Shown: positions 47,454 through 56,961, numbered from the stretch's first letter. The stretch: DNA of 64,000 nucleotides from JBAXEO01 sp963789515 (GCA_963789515.1 CAWBKW010000002.1:806001-870000), one strand, 5' to 3'. Numbers and translations: made by a program. The notes: generated by a model not told the origin, from the letters alone.

Positions 47454-47630
47454 GAGGGACTCCTTCGATTCGAAGATGCGATAGACGGATTGTAGAGCAC
47501 GCGAAGCCTGCCTGTGACCGGCCCGCAACCGCCACCGCTCTCCGCGCGACGTGTGCATGTCGATGCGCTGTGTGCGCTTCGGCTGATCCTTCAGCCCACC
47601 GACCGAGAGTGCGGTCGCCGCCCCAAGTGG

Positions 47631-47999
47631 TCACCTGCTCGGATCGTCGGCCCGACGTGTGCTGCGCTCCTTGGGAGTGCTCGGCCGCTTCGGCTTGGGT
47701 GCGGGAAGCTCCGACTCGGTGACGCGTATGAGCGCGGCGAGCCACTCCCGATCGTCGAGGCGGTCCTCGATCAGGAAATGCGGCTTGGCGCCGGCATACG
47801 GAGGAGCTTCAACCACATCGCCGATGAGAGCACGTCCGCCCGAGGTCTCCTTCACGAACAAGCGGTCATCGCAGATCAGCGCCACGACCTTGTCCCTGCA
47901 GTAGACCGCGTACTCACCGAACATCTTGCGGTACCGAATGTCGCCGGCACCACGCATCTGGTCAGCAACGTACTCTACGAACGACAGGTTGGAGGCCAT
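47631..47999 (-). CDS. TfoX/Sxy N-terminal domain protein
   Basis: 122 residues. Starts FVEYVADQMRGAGDIRYRKMFGEYAVYCRDKVVALICDD, the TfoX_N core, and ends in a basic Pro/Lys/Arg tail. TfoX in Gammaproteobacteria activates competence, but stand-alone TfoX_N proteins elsewhere have no known role. First gene of the accessory region. Confidence 0.85.
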   Translation of the reverse strand: MASNLSFVEYVADQMRGAGDIRYRKMFGEYAVYCRDKVVALICDDRLFVKETSGGRALIGDVVEAPPYAGAKPHFLIEDRLDDREWLAALIRVTESELPAPKPKRPSTPKERSTRRADDPSR

Positions 48000-48052
48000 G
48001 GGTTCTCCTTCCGCGGGACCAGGATGCTGCGCTGCCCGGCTGGCCGCCCGGA

Positions 48053-48463
48053 TCAGGACTGCGTCCGGAGCCAGGCCTCATACCCCTCGAACTGAACCAT
48101 CAGGCCGAGCCCGTGTTCGTCCCCATAGGCCTCAACGACCGGAACGAGGTCGTGTGCATCCGACTCCCCGGCCGTGCCACCGGTGACGAACACCCGCTGC
48201 TCGAGAGAGGCGCCGGGCAGTTTCCTCACCCGTTCGCGTAACGTCGCGACCGTCATGTCCTCTGCATCGGCGGAGGCGTCTGCGGTGAGCACGATCCCAC
48301 CGTCTGTCGCAGCGATCCTGACCACGGAGATCGCATCCCATGCCTGGCCTGAGTGCAGCTGCGCACTCTCGTTGCGCACCACCGCGAACACGGGACTCGT
48401 GTCTCGGAGGTCGCCAGCGCGTTCGGCCTCATCGATGGCGCCCATCAGAGTACGGAGCTTCAT
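48053..48463 (-). CDS. Hypothetical protein, 136 residues
   Basis: Soluble acidic protein with no recognised domain; alternating strands and helices, one GGTAGES stretch. It begins MKLRTLMGAIDEAERAGDL and has no membrane segment or metal motif. It lies between the TfoX-like gene and a serine protease on the same strand with short gaps. The reading frame is well supported by its GC pattern only. Confidence 0.5.
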   Translation of the reverse strand: MKLRTLMGAIDEAERAGDLRDTSPVFAVVRNESAQLHSGQAWDAISVVRIAATDGGIVLTADASADAEDMTVATLRERVRKLPGASLEQRVFVTGGTAGESDAHDLVPVVEAYGDEHGLGLMVQFEGYEAWLRTQS

Positions 48464-48521
48464 GACTCTCCCTCAGGCGAAAGCTGGTACCGAACGAGCG
48501 GCGGTCGCTTCACGCGCGTGC

Positions 48522-49271
48522 TCACACTCCGAGGATACCCATCTCCGCAAGTTCGCGTCGGACCGCCGAGAGCGCGAATCCGCGATGGGGGCCCGCGACC
48601 ACTCCGTGAGGTGACTGAACGTTGCGGTAGTGCTGCATCAGCGCAAAGGCGACCGGCTCACGTGTTGCGGTCACGATCGGGCCGCCGCTCTCCCCGTGGT
48701 GCCATCCGACGTTGAGTTCGTACATCCGTTCGCCGCCGAGGAGGTACTGAGCCGCGACGATTCCCTCGTTCGCATGGCTCTTCAGGAAGAAGCTGCCGCC
48801 TCGGTAGTTCAGCTCCGCGTCGATGTTGATGCAGCTGATCTCAGGGGATGGATACCCTACCGTCACGACCGACGTGCCGTCCGGCATGGGATCGAACGAA
48901 ACGGGAAGCGCGGGAAGATGGATGCCGGGGGTCTCGGAGGCGCCTATCTCGAGTACCGCGAGGTCCAACTCAGGCCGCTCGAGGGGGAACCCCGTAACGG
49001 GAAAGTGGTAGGCCGGCTCGCCGTTGTACGGGACGGTGAACGCATAGAACCGGTCGGCCGGGTCACGGGGAGCGCCGTCATTGAGCACATGGTGGGCCGT
49101 GATCAGGAAGCGGTCGTCGCGCACGCAGAACCCGCTGCCGAACGAGCAGTTGACCTGCGCCGGGACTCCATCGGCCTGCGAGGTCGCCGAGGGATCGGCC
49201 GTGTGTACGCGAAGGATGGACACGACGCTGCGTCGCACAGTGGGAATCGCATGGACCAGATTGGACATCAT
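48522..49271 (-). CDS. Trypsin-like serine peptidase
   Basis: 249 residues with a chymotrypsin fold. Catalytic triad seen as His in ITAHHVL (about residue 59), Asp in ELDLAVLEI (about 101) and Ser in GESGGPI (about 196). No signal peptide or PDZ domain, so it may act in the cytoplasm. Stand-alone proteases of this kind occur in stress and in phage-defence settings; neither is shown here. Confidence 0.8.
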   Translation of the reverse strand: MMSNLVHAIPTVRRSVVSILRVHTADPSATSQADGVPAQVNCSFGSGFCVRDDRFLITAHHVLNDGAPRDPADRFYAFTVPYNGEPAYHFPVTGFPLERPELDLAVLEIGASETPGIHLPALPVSFDPMPDGTSVVTVGYPSPEISCINIDAELNYRGGSFFLKSHANEGIVAAQYLLGGERMYELNVGWHHGESGGPIVTATREPVAFALMQHYRNVQSPHGVVAGPHRGFALSAVRRELAEMGILGV

Positions 49272-49296
49272 GCTCCCTGCATACGGTTGACAGGAC

Positions 49297-49752
49297 TCAG
49301 GACCACGACTGCAGCTCCAGGATGTTGCCTTCCGGATCGGTGACGTAGCACATGGTCACCTGCGCTCCGGTGGCGGTCGTCAGCGTGATGACCTCACCGA
49401 CCGGCCGTCCGCCCGCGCCGAGCACTTCAGCGCGTGCTTCATCGACCGAATCGACCTCGAAGGCCAGATGCGCCAGACCGGGACGGTTGACGGCCGGCGT
49501 TGGGCTGTCGGCAAGTACCGAGAAGTTGTAGATCTCGAGAGTCGGACCATCCGGCCCACGGCCTGGCAGTCTCAGGTGTACTCCTGAGAGCGTTGATCCC
49601 GCCACACCCGTGCCGGCCTCCAACGTAGCACCGCGGTAGTCGCGCTCCGGGGGAACCGGTACACATCCCAAGACGGACTCGTAGAAGGCGGCGAGACGCC
49701 GCCAGTCCCGAGCGATGATGTTTGTGTGGGCGTAGCGTGCCCCTTGAATCAT
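49297..49752 (-). CDS. VOC (glyoxalase/bleomycin-resistance) family protein
   Basis: 151 residues with the two beta-alpha-beta-beta-beta repeats of the vicinal oxygen chelate fold. Metal-type residues are His in YAHTNIIARD, His in GLAHLAFEVD and Glu in GNILELQSW. The substrate cannot be predicted; members include lyases, dioxygenases and antibiotic-binding proteins. Confidence 0.85.
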   Translation of the reverse strand: MIQGARYAHTNIIARDWRRLAAFYESVLGCVPVPPERDYRGATLEAGTGVAGSTLSGVHLRLPGRGPDGPTLEIYNFSVLADSPTPAVNRPGLAHLAFEVDSVDEARAEVLGAGGRPVGEVITLTTATGAQVTMCYVTDPEGNILELQSWS

Positions 49753-49762
49753 AGTGCGCTCC

Positions 49763-50245
49763 CTATCCGATGGGTTCGCCGCGGAGCATCTCGCCGGTGA
49801 CCAGGTAGTGATTCAGCCTTGACTCCCAGTCACGCATGAACCGCGCGTAGTACTCCTCCGTGAACGCGTCGAGGAACTCGTCCCCGGCCGGGCCGAGGCT
49901 GGTGTAGCAGTAGGTGACTGAGGCGGCAGTTCCGACGGGGTCTCGATCGAGACGAATGCTCAGCTTGCAGGCGGTGACGCCCGGAGTGACCTTCAACATC
50001 TCGACGAGGCCCTGCGTCGGTTCGTGCCGGGTGACGAACCAGATGGCGTCTTGGCCGTCTGCGGCAGTCACGAACACGCAGTCCGGTTCCGCAACGCCTG
50101 AATCGCTCCAGACCGCTACGGGATCCCACCCCTCGATCCACTCGGCCTCCCGAACCGGACACAGCAGTGGAAACACCCGCGACGGTTCGGCGACGAGGTG
50201 CTGGATGTAGGTCCGCGAAACACGAACAGGCCTGCTGATCTCCAC
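49763..50245 (-). CDS. SRPBCC (START-like) domain protein
   Basis: 160 residues. The pattern RTYIQHLVAEPSRVFPLLCPVREAEWIEGWDP is the N-terminal helix-grip entry of START/Bet v1-like ligand-binding proteins, with a long C-terminal helix (EYYARFMRDWESRLNHYL). Probably binds a hydrophobic small molecule. GTG start, ten bases upstream of the VOC gene, so the two are likely co-transcribed. Confidence 0.72.
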   Translation of the reverse strand: MEISRPVRVSRTYIQHLVAEPSRVFPLLCPVREAEWIEGWDPVAVWSDSGVAEPDCVFVTAADGQDAIWFVTRHEPTQGLVEMLKVTPGVTACKLSIRLDRDPVGTAASVTYCYTSLGPAGDEFLDAFTEEYYARFMRDWESRLNHYLVTGEMLRGEPIG

Positions 50246-50359
50246 GTTGCGGACTCCGAATCATCGCACGGCATCGCGTATCGTCTGGGACTTGGCGTCG
50301 AGCGAGAGTATGCCGCTGGCGGGGTTGCCCCCCGCTTGACCGCTCTGCACCCGCAGGAA

Positions 50360-50731
50360 CTACTTCGGAGCGTGGCCCGCGTTCTCCTCGACTCTGAATA
50401 CCACGATCCGGCGAATCAGATCCGTGGGGAGCGGATCGTCGAGCGGGAACTGCACGGAGCCCTTCCCCTGCTTATAGGGCTTGAGTTCGTCCTTGAACGC
50501 ATCCATGCCGCTCGGCACAGGATAGAACCCGATGTGCCGGTCGTATCCGGCGAAGTGCACGAGGTGTCGGCCGTTCAGGTCGAAGGTGGGAATCGCATAG
50601 CTGATGGTCTCAGTCGCGTCCGGAGCCGTCGCCTTGATGAGTTCTCGCAGCTCCTGCAGACGGTTCTGGGTCTCCGAAGGAAACTCCGCGATGTACTCGT
50701 CTATGGAGCCGGCAGTCGACCTGCTCGCCAT
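50360..50731 (-). CDS. DUF1801 (YdhG-like) protein, copy 1
   Basis: 123 residues: SIDEYIAEFPSETQNRLQELRELIKATAPDATETISYAIPTF followed by GFYPVPSG, the YdhG/YjbR-fold DUF1801 pattern. ATG at 50731 has AAAGGTGGG eight nt upstream. Function unknown. A second DUF1801 protein is at 61457-61846. Confidence 0.85.
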   Translation of the reverse strand: MASRSTAGSIDEYIAEFPSETQNRLQELRELIKATAPDATETISYAIPTFDLNGRHLVHFAGYDRHIGFYPVPSGMDAFKDELKPYKQGKGSVQFPLDDPLPTDLIRRIVVFRVEENAGHAPK

Positions 50732-50837
50732 GTCGTGCACCCACCTTTCAGCTAGGAATCCGGGTACCCGCGCCGCCTGTCGGGAGACGCTCATGCCACT
50801 TTATCCCCAACAAACAAGCTCCACGACTGCGCGTCGG

Positions 50838-51368
50838 TCACCGAGTCGAGGCTCGATACCGTACCTGTTGAACGCCGTGCGGATACTGCCGCGCGTCGAC
50901 CAGCTCGAGTGCGTCGGGTGAGCCGGAGCCGCCGAGAAGTCCGACGCCGGACCCCAGGAGGACGGGCATCGTCGACACGATGTACTCGCTGATGAGACCG
51001 GCATCCTGAAACGCCCCGGCCAGCGCCCCACCGCCCACGAGCCACGCGCGCCGCATTCCGAGACGCGTGAGCTCGGCCATGACCTCCGGCGGAGTCTGGG
51101 CCGTGAACGTGACGTCGGGCATCGGCGCCCTACCCGGTGCGTGCGTGAAGACCCAGGTCGGCTTGCCGGGATAGGGCCATTCGGCGAACCCGAGCATCTG
51201 CCGGTACGTACGACCGCCGACGAGCACCGAATCCACCGACTCATAGAAGGCCGCGTAGCCGAAGTCCTCACCGGACTCCTCGAACGGAGCAAGCCAGTCG
51301 AGGCTGCCGTCGAGCGGGGCGATGAACCCGTCCACGCTTGACGCCACGTAGTAGACGATCTCGAGCAC
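50838..51368 (-). CDS. Dihydrofolate reductase / RibD C-terminal family protein
   Basis: 176 residues with the RibD-C reductase fold: YYVASSVDGFIAP start, VLVGGRTYRQML, and the NADPH loop AWLVGGGALAGAFQDAGL, ending in LLGSGVGLLGG. The second GTG (51368) is favoured because AAGGAG is five nt before it. Stand-alone members have unknown substrates; not a true folA gene. Confidence 0.85.
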   Translation of the reverse strand: MLEIVYYVASSVDGFIAPLDGSLDWLAPFEESGEDFGYAAFYESVDSVLVGGRTYRQMLGFAEWPYPGKPTWVFTHAPGRAPMPDVTFTAQTPPEVMAELTRLGMRRAWLVGGGALAGAFQDAGLISEYIVSTMPVLLGSGVGLLGGSGSPDALELVDARQYPHGVQQVRYRASTR

Positions 51369-51395
51369 GGTCACTCCTTGTCGGTGCGAAGCGGC

Positions 51396-51773
51396 TCAGG
51401 TGCCGGGTCGAAGGCGGAACGCCGACCACGTGTCGTCCACACCCACAAGACCCAACGGCCGCAGGCCCATCTTCTCGGCGATCGCCCAGATGGTGTCACG
51501 ATTCATGTCGAGACCTGCGGCCTTCGAGCCCTTCCGGTAGAAGACCCAGAGCGCGGCCTTGGGAGCAAGGTCGCAGACTGCGGTCGGCATCTGCGCCTCA
51601 AGCTCGGCACGTGTGTTGGCGAACAGGAACACGAGCTGGGCGTCGGTCGGCGCGACGAACGTGACGTCTTCAGGTAGACCCAGCGTCTCGACGACGCCCG
51701 GAACCCGGTTCAGGACAGCGATCGTGGTGCCCGGCCGGACTCGCGCCTTCTCGGCGACTGTCTTCTCCCCCAC
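51396..51773 (-). CDS. DUF3052-like protein
   Basis: 125 residues. The end GLRPLGLVGVDDTWSAFRLRPG and the ALWVFYRKG segment resemble actinobacterial DUF3052 proteins, but I am not certain of the assignment. No membrane segment. GTG start with GGAGG seven nt upstream. Role unknown. Confidence 0.55.
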   Translation of the reverse strand: MGEKTVAEKARVRPGTTIAVLNRVPGVVETLGLPEDVTFVAPTDAQLVFLFANTRAELEAQMPTAVCDLAPKAALWVFYRKGSKAAGLDMNRDTIWAIAEKMGLRPLGLVGVDDTWSAFRLRPGT

Positions 51774-51861
51774 GGGTCATCCTCCAAGCCAATTGAGCAG
51801 GTGAATCTCAAGGTAGTCTAACGCTCGGTCACGGGGACCGGACACCGAAGTCACGGTGACC

Positions 51862-52572
51862 TCACTCACTGACAGCGCAGACGCTTCCCGGCTCCGGACG
51901 GGACGCGACCACGTCGGCGATGCGGGCAGCCACCTCGGCGGGCGTGTTGAGGAGGCCATCCCGATGGAGCAGAAGGAATCGATCGAGTGCGGGAAAGTCC
52001 TCGATGCGCGATGCGCGGACAGCCGCCTGCATGTCGGTGTCCATGACCCCGGGGTTCACACTGATGGCGTTGATGGGATGCCGCCTTGCTGCTTGCTCGA
52101 GGGCGACCGAGCGCACGAAGTTCTCCATCGCCGCCTTGCTCGCGCAGTACAGCGACCACCCCGCGTATCCCTTGACGGCCGCCCCGGAAGAGATGCTGAC
52201 GAACGACTTGAGGCAGTCGCATTCCTGAAACGCCGAGACAAACGACCGGGCGAACAGAATCGCCGTGAGGACGTTGGTGTCGAAGTTCGCAGCGATGTCT
52301 TCGAGGCGCGCGTTCTCAACCGGGCCGACGGGCCCGAGCACGGCGGCATTGCTGATAGCGACGACCTCGTCCCATGTTTCGAGTGCGAGCGGCGCGAGAG
52401 TCCCCGCGAAGACCTCAGCGGCGGCCGAGGGGTCGGACAGGTCAACGCGCACACTGAACCGGTGCGGCGCGGATCGCGAGAACTCGAGGACCGTCCATCC
52501 TCGGTTCCGGTACTCCTCGCACATCGCAGCGCCGAGCCCACGCGATCCGCCGGTGATGAGGGCTAGTCCCAA
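51862..52572 (-). CDS. Short-chain dehydrogenase/reductase (sepiapterin-reductase-like)
   Basis: 236 residues. Rossmann loop TGGSRGLGAA, SNAAVLGPVGP in place of NNAG, Ser in SISSGAA and catalytic YCASK. NADP preference is suggested by an Arg after the second strand. The layout is like BenC/sepiapterin reductases. TTG start with GGAG upstream. Substrate unknown. Confidence 0.85.
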   Translation of the reverse strand: MGLALITGGSRGLGAAMCEEYRNRGWTVLEFSRSAPHRFSVRVDLSDPSAAAEVFAGTLAPLALETWDEVVAISNAAVLGPVGPVENARLEDIAANFDTNVLTAILFARSFVSAFQECDCLKSFVSISSGAAVKGYAGWSLYCASKAAMENFVRSVALEQAARRHPINAISVNPGVMDTDMQAAVRASRIEDFPALDRFLLLHRDGLLNTPAEVAARIADVVASRPEPGSVCAVSE

Positions 52573-52645
52573 GTCATCAGCTCCTTGGTCGACGATTCAG
52601 CCGCTGCGCGGCGATCGGGGCGCCGTACCGCAGGCTCACAGGAGT

Positions 52646-53122
52646 CTACCCGCGGCCATCCGCTTCGAACCGTGCCAGATCTGCCGCCGACCGATTCCAG
52701 GTCCGCCCGCAGTGTCCACAGTCCGGACGATGAACACAGAGCAGGCTGCCGCAGTCCGGACACGTCCACTTCCGCTTCTCAGCGGCGACGAAGGCCTCGG
52801 TGCCGGCCTCTTGGATCGCTCCCAGGTTCTCCAACATGCTCATTCCATACTTGGTGCGATATCGTTTGTCGAGCTGGCGCAACCGCGTGCAGGGGAAGCT
52901 CTCGCACTCGAAGCAGAACGCGCTGGCGCCGCTGGCGATCTGCTCGCACGTCTTGATCTTGCAGGTCACGCAGTAGCCGGGCTTCGACTCATCATCCCCA
53001 CTGCAGCCGGGGCAGGGGTTCTTCTCCCGGACGTACCCCCTGCACAGACCGCAGTCCATCCCACACGGTGCGATCAGGGCGGCATCAAGCGTCTCAGGGA
53101 GCACATTCCGAGCGCCGTCCAT
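52646..53122 (-). CDS. DUF3795 cysteine-rich protein
   Basis: 158 residues, about 16 cysteines. DUF3795 core CGMDCGLCRGYVREKNPCPGC is followed by CVTCKIKTCEQ and CFECESFPC, then a C-terminal zinc ribbon CPDCGS...CGHCG. Likely binds several zinc or iron-sulfur centres. ATG at 53122 has GGAGGAGG. Common in anaerobes; function unknown. Confidence 0.85.
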   Translation of the reverse strand: MDGARNVLPETLDAALIAPCGMDCGLCRGYVREKNPCPGCSGDDESKPGYCVTCKIKTCEQIASGASAFCFECESFPCTRLRQLDKRYRTKYGMSMLENLGAIQEAGTEAFVAAEKRKWTCPDCGSLLCVHRPDCGHCGRTWNRSAADLARFEADGRG

Positions 53123-53145
53123 GGCCTCCTCCCTCCGCGTCTGGT

Positions 53146-53664
53146 TCAGCTGAAGACCGACCACAGCTTCTGGTTTCGCTGCGCCTCGTCCGACAGCACG
53201 AGGTCGCGGATGGGCTCGGGGAGCTGACCCCGCTGCCATAAGCACTCGCGCGCACCCGCGCGCTGGGCATCCGCGGGCGGAGAGGCAGCGCGCACCGCTC
53301 TGATCGCGTAGGCGGCGGCGCCGAGCTCATGGTCTGCCATGTGCGCCGTCGCCACCGCATGCCCCGCAGCGCGGGCGGCCTCTCGCGCCACGGGGTCGCT
53401 CGCGCTTCTCGCCGCCGCGTGTGCTGCGACCGACGCCTCCCTTGCTTGGGCCACCGAGACCTCACCTCGAGACCACGCACGCGCCGTCTCGATCGCCATG
53501 CGCGGACGGGGGTCATCCGGGCATCGAGCGTCGAACAACGGAAGCACGTGCTCAGCGCAGTCCGCAGCCCAGCTCGCGAGCCGTCGGTGAGTGTCGTCGT
53601 CGAGCAGGCCACCACGGTGGACCGCTACGAACCGTGGGTCCCTCTTTCCGGCGTATGAGGCCAT
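53146..53664 (-). CDS. Imm5-like putative immunity protein, copy 1
   Basis: 172 residues, all helical: DPRFVAVHRGGLLDD, LASWAADCAEHVLPLF, PRMAIETARAWSRGE, AAGHAVATAHMADHELGAA and QLPEPIRDLVLSDEAQRN. This is the family annotated as putative immunity (Imm-5-like). No toxin gene is adjacent. The family name comes from polymorphic toxin loci, so an immunity role is not proven. Confidence 0.75.
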   Translation of the reverse strand: MASYAGKRDPRFVAVHRGGLLDDDTHRRLASWAADCAEHVLPLFDARCPDDPRPRMAIETARAWSRGEVSVAQAREASVAAHAAARSASDPVAREAARAAGHAVATAHMADHELGAAAYAIRAVRAASPPADAQRAGARECLWQRGQLPEPIRDLVLSDEAQRNQKLWSVFS

Positions 53665-53811
53665 TCCGACACGACTCCTTCAGGTGCCCGATGGGACGAC
53701 GACGCGCAGCTGCGGGCGACCTTCAGGGATGTCCAGCAGATGCCCGTCGGCTCTAGACCCTGTTCGACGCACCCACACGATTCGATTCGGATGTGTGGGT
53801 ACCCCTACCTC

Positions 53812-54576
53812 CTACGCTGCGGACCACCCTGCATCCGCGGGAATGATGGCTCCGTTGATCATCTTCGACTCGTCCGAGGCCAGGAAGAGGGCCAACTGTG
53901 CGACGTCCAGTGCCTTGAGCTGCCCAGGGATCGCCGCATACCACGTGCCGTAGCGGGCAGACGCCTTCGGGTCCATCTTCGTGGGATCGATTCCGGCCAT
54001 GATGTTGGTCTCGACCGCGCCGGCTGCGATCGCATTGCAGCGCACGCCCTCCGGGCCGTAGACGAACGCCGTGTTGCGAGTCAGGCCGATCAGGCCGTGC
54101 TTCGACACCGTGTACGCAACGCCGGCGGCTCCTCCGCCGAGTCCGGCCAGAGAAGCCGTGTTCACGATCGAACCGCCACCTTGGGCGAGCATGATCGGGA
54201 CAGCCTTGCGAGACAGGAACATGGGGCCGTTAAGGTTGATTCCGAGGACGCGTTCCCACATGTCATTGGTGAGTTCAGCCACGGCCTGATTGGTGTCCAT
54301 CACCCCGGCGTTGTTACAGAGCACGTCGAGTCGTCCATAGGCGTCGAGGGCGCTTCCGATGATCCGGTCGCAGTCAGCCTCCAGGGCTACGTTGCCCTCG
54401 ACGCCGACGACGGTGCCGCCAGCGGCAGTCACCGAATCAACGACCTGCTTGAGTGTTTCGCTATTCCACTCGGCCGCAACCACACGGGCACCTTCGGACG
54501 CGAAGAGCTCCACCATCGCCCGACCCATACCCGACCCTGCGCCCGTGACCACCACGACCTTGTCCGCGAGTCTCAT
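53812..54576 (-). CDS. SDR family oxidoreductase (classical)
   Basis: 254 residues. NAD-binding TGAGSGMGRA, acidic residue absent after strand 2 (AAEWN), NNAGVM, catalytic Ser in NTASLAG and YTVSKHG. Ends with INGAIIPADAGWSAA, typical of FabG-like classical SDRs. Substrate unknown. Followed on the same strand by the immunity-like gene. Confidence 0.9.
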   Translation of the reverse strand: MRLADKVVVVTGAGSGMGRAMVELFASEGARVVAAEWNSETLKQVVDSVTAAGGTVVGVEGNVALEADCDRIIGSALDAYGRLDVLCNNAGVMDTNQAVAELTNDMWERVLGINLNGPMFLSRKAVPIMLAQGGGSIVNTASLAGLGGGAAGVAYTVSKHGLIGLTRNTAFVYGPEGVRCNAIAAGAVETNIMAGIDPTKMDPKASARYGTWYAAIPGQLKALDVAQLALFLASDESKMINGAIIPADAGWSAA

Positions 54577-54766
54577 CGGGACCTCCCCTGTCGTCTTTCG
54601 GTCTCTTCACCTTAGCTCTACCCAACGTGCTGCATGCGAACGCCCTGACGCTCGTTGTTCAGCCTGCGGTTCGCGGCGTCGGGAGCCCGTTCTTGACCAG
54701 ATGATTGCTTGTCCCCAGGCCGCCGAACTGCCACATGGCGGCCCTGAGACGGGCACCCTGCACGAG

Positions 54767-55240
54767 TCAGACCTCTGCCCCAGGCTTCGCGGTCTTCCAC
54801 TGGCGGTAGCGTGCGTTGCAGTTGCCGGCACAATCGTTGCCGCAGCGGCTGCACGTCAGCCGGCGAAAGACAGAGTGCGCGGTGAGCGCGACGACACCGA
54901 CCGTCACGGCCGCGAAGGGGTTGTACTGCCAAGCACCGATGAACGCCAGAGGCCCCGTGAGGAGAAGCGGAATGACGGTGGTGCGGGTGATGGGCAGGTC
55001 CGAGAAGCCCGCCACTCCCTCGTCCTCGCACGCTACCGGACCCGACTTCGAGGCGTGAGGGTTGAACGCGCAGGCGAGGTTGGAGCACCGAGGGCACAGG
55101 CTGACCGCGTTCCTCACGAGAACTGCGCCCGCCACGACGATGAAGACCGCCCCGAGGATCGGATTGCCGAGCACAGCGAGGACGGCAAGCGCGAGGAAGG
55201 CGCCCAGAATCACGAGTGATGTCACCCTGCGAGCGGTCAC
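54767..55240 (-). CDS. Small membrane protein with two cysteine clusters
   Basis: 157 residues, about four membrane segments in two pairs. After the first pair comes CPRCSNLACAFNP, and after the second CSRCGNDCAGNCNARY, both on the same predicted side, as if two zinc or iron-sulfur clusters face each other. No known family recognised. Confidence 0.6.
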   Translation of the reverse strand: MTARRVTSLVILGAFLALAVLAVLGNPILGAVFIVVAGAVLVRNAVSLCPRCSNLACAFNPHASKSGPVACEDEGVAGFSDLPITRTTVIPLLLTGPLAFIGAWQYNPFAAVTVGVVALTAHSVFRRLTCSRCGNDCAGNCNARYRQWKTAKPGAEV

Positions 55241-55419
55241 GGAGCCGCCCCCTCTCCGACCACACCTGTATTCCCGAATACGAGGCCGGTCGAACGCTAG
55301 GCGGATGAGCAGCGAGCGACCTCGACGTTCACCTCAGCCCGAGTCACCTGCCGTCGGCGGCATACGCTCTCCAAGAGTCTGGCGCTCACGCCGTCCGACC
55401 GATACGGTTCGCAGAGAGC

Positions 55420-55881
55420 TCAGATCCACCGACGAACCCGCACGAGGTAGTCGCGGTAGTCCTCCCCCAGTGCGACCGCGAGGGTCAGCTCCTCCGGCCG
55501 TATCTGGAATCGGTCGATGTACGCGCCGAAGAGCACTGATACGAGCACGGCCGCCGGACTCGCCAGCACCACGGCCCAACTCAGAAGTACGATCTGCATC
55601 CCGAGGTAGGTCGGGTTGCGACTGAGACGATAGACCCCCGAGTCGACGAGGACCGTCGTCCGGCCCGGCTCGCTCGGACGCCATGTCGTGCCCGCGCGAT
55701 CCAGAGCCAGACGAGCGGCGACGATCAGGCCTGTTCCGATGACGATCAGAATCAATGCGAGCGGGCGGCGAACCGATTCCGCGACGCCGAACCCGGCGTT
55801 CACTCTCGAAGCAAGCCACATCAGCCCGGCGACCGCGACCCAGATCACGTCGGGCGGAATCCTCAGCTCGAGACTCGACAT
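55420..55881 (-). CDS. Isoprenylcysteine methyltransferase-like membrane protein
   Basis: 153 residues, about four membrane helices, with the ICMT/PEMT-type signature YRLSRNPTYLGMQ and GEDYRDYLVRVRRW near the end. Bacterial members methylate small molecules or lipids with SAM; target unknown. ATG at 55881 has GGGGGAGAG; the longer open frame is unlikely. Confidence 0.8.
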   Translation of the reverse strand: MSSLELRIPPDVIWVAVAGLMWLASRVNAGFGVAESVRRPLALILIVIGTGLIVAARLALDRAGTTWRPSEPGRTTVLVDSGVYRLSRNPTYLGMQIVLLSWAVVLASPAAVLVSVLFGAYIDRFQIRPEELTLAVALGEDYRDYLVRVRRWI

Positions 55882-55979
55882 CGCACTCTCCCCCCGGGCC
55901 CAACGTGTTGTGTATGAGGGGTGGTCACACGCCCTCCTCGCCCCAGAACAGAGCGCGCGGACTCCGCCTGCAGCGGTTG

Positions 55980-56411
55980 TTAACCATCTGCCCGTGACGG
56001 CCTCAGCAGCAAGACCGAGCACGCGATCGAGATGAGCCCCACGACGAAGTAGCCGACCGCGAGGACATTGAACATGAATACCAGCTCGAAGCTACACCAA
56101 AGAAGCAGAAGTGTGCCGGCGGCGACGGTGGCGAAGTACTGGTTCTCGCTCTTTCGCAGAAGCATCACTGAAGCGATGGAGTTGGGGATCCCGAGAACAA
56201 GCAGCATGGCCACGCCGATCCAGAAGAAGTCCCGGAAGAATACGCTCGCCAGCGGCAGTCCCTGGATCACAGGGATGAGCGCGCCGGCCTGAAGCAGGTG
56301 CCCGTCCGGGCCTGCGATGAAGAGGACGCCACAGATGAGACCTGCTGCACCATTCAGGACACTAACAACGATCAGTACGCCCCGGGCCAGTCTTCGCATC
56401 CGGTCCCCCAA
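55980..56411 (-). CDS. Four-helix membrane protein, hypothetical
   Basis: 143 residues with four membrane helices and very short loops; no charged motif in the membrane. It lies in a run of small membrane proteins downstream of the TetR-controlled promoter and may be part of the same set, although 100 bp separates it from the gene upstream. Family not recognised. Confidence 0.6.
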   Translation of the reverse strand: MGDRMRRLARGVLIVVSVLNGAAGLICGVLFIAGPDGHLLQAGALIPVIQGLPLASVFFRDFFWIGVAMLLVLGIPNSIASVMLLRKSENQYFATVAAGTLLLLWCSFELVFMFNVLAVGYFVVGLISIACSVLLLRPSRADG

Positions 56412-56511
56412 GACTCGACCTGCAGACAGATCGCACTCAAGCCCAACTTGTGCGCTCTCACCATACTAGCGCGGTTGGAGTCGACTCGAAGCGTTTGCCG
56501 TACAGCCAAAG

Positions 56512-56961
56512 TCACCTCTCGACGACGGCGCGGACAGCCGGGATCGTTGCGGTCTCAGGTTCACGCCACGTCCATGCGTACCGGATGATGAGCAGGGCGG
56601 CTGCGACCTCCACGGCTGCAAAGAAGATGTAGTGGATCTGATTGAGCGGTCCACCGCCCACGACGTACACGATGGTGATCACACCGGCCACGATGTTCGC
56701 CCACCGATTGGCCCGCTGCTTCAGGATGCGGGACAGAACGATCATGGCGATCGGAATCTCGGTCACCACTGCCGCTCCCAACAGGAAGGCCGGAGTGATC
56801 TGGACTCCGCCAGCGTATCCCGTCAGCACTTCCTTGAGGCCGCCGGGGTACATGAAGGAGAGGATGTCCGCGAAGACCATGTTGAACATGATGAACACCC
56901 ACAGTGTCGAGAGCCTCGTCTGCATGCTTCGTGTCTCGGTGGTCCGTTCGTTCGTATTCAT
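56512..56961 (-). CDS. DUF6326-like membrane protein
   Basis: 149 residues, four membrane helices: LSTLWVFIMFNMVFADILSFM, TPAFLLGAAVVTEIPIAMIVLS and HYIFFAAVEVAAALLIIRYAW-like segments, resembling DUF6326 proteins. ATG at 56961 with AGAAGGG. It starts 32 bp after the DUF4386 gene and should share its TetR-controlled promoter. Confidence 0.72.
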   Translation of the reverse strand: MNTNERTTETRSMQTRLSTLWVFIMFNMVFADILSFMYPGGLKEVLTGYAGGVQITPAFLLGAAVVTEIPIAMIVLSRILKQRANRWANIVAGVITIVYVVGGGPLNQIHYIFFAAVEVAAALLIIRYAWTWREPETATIPAVRAVVER

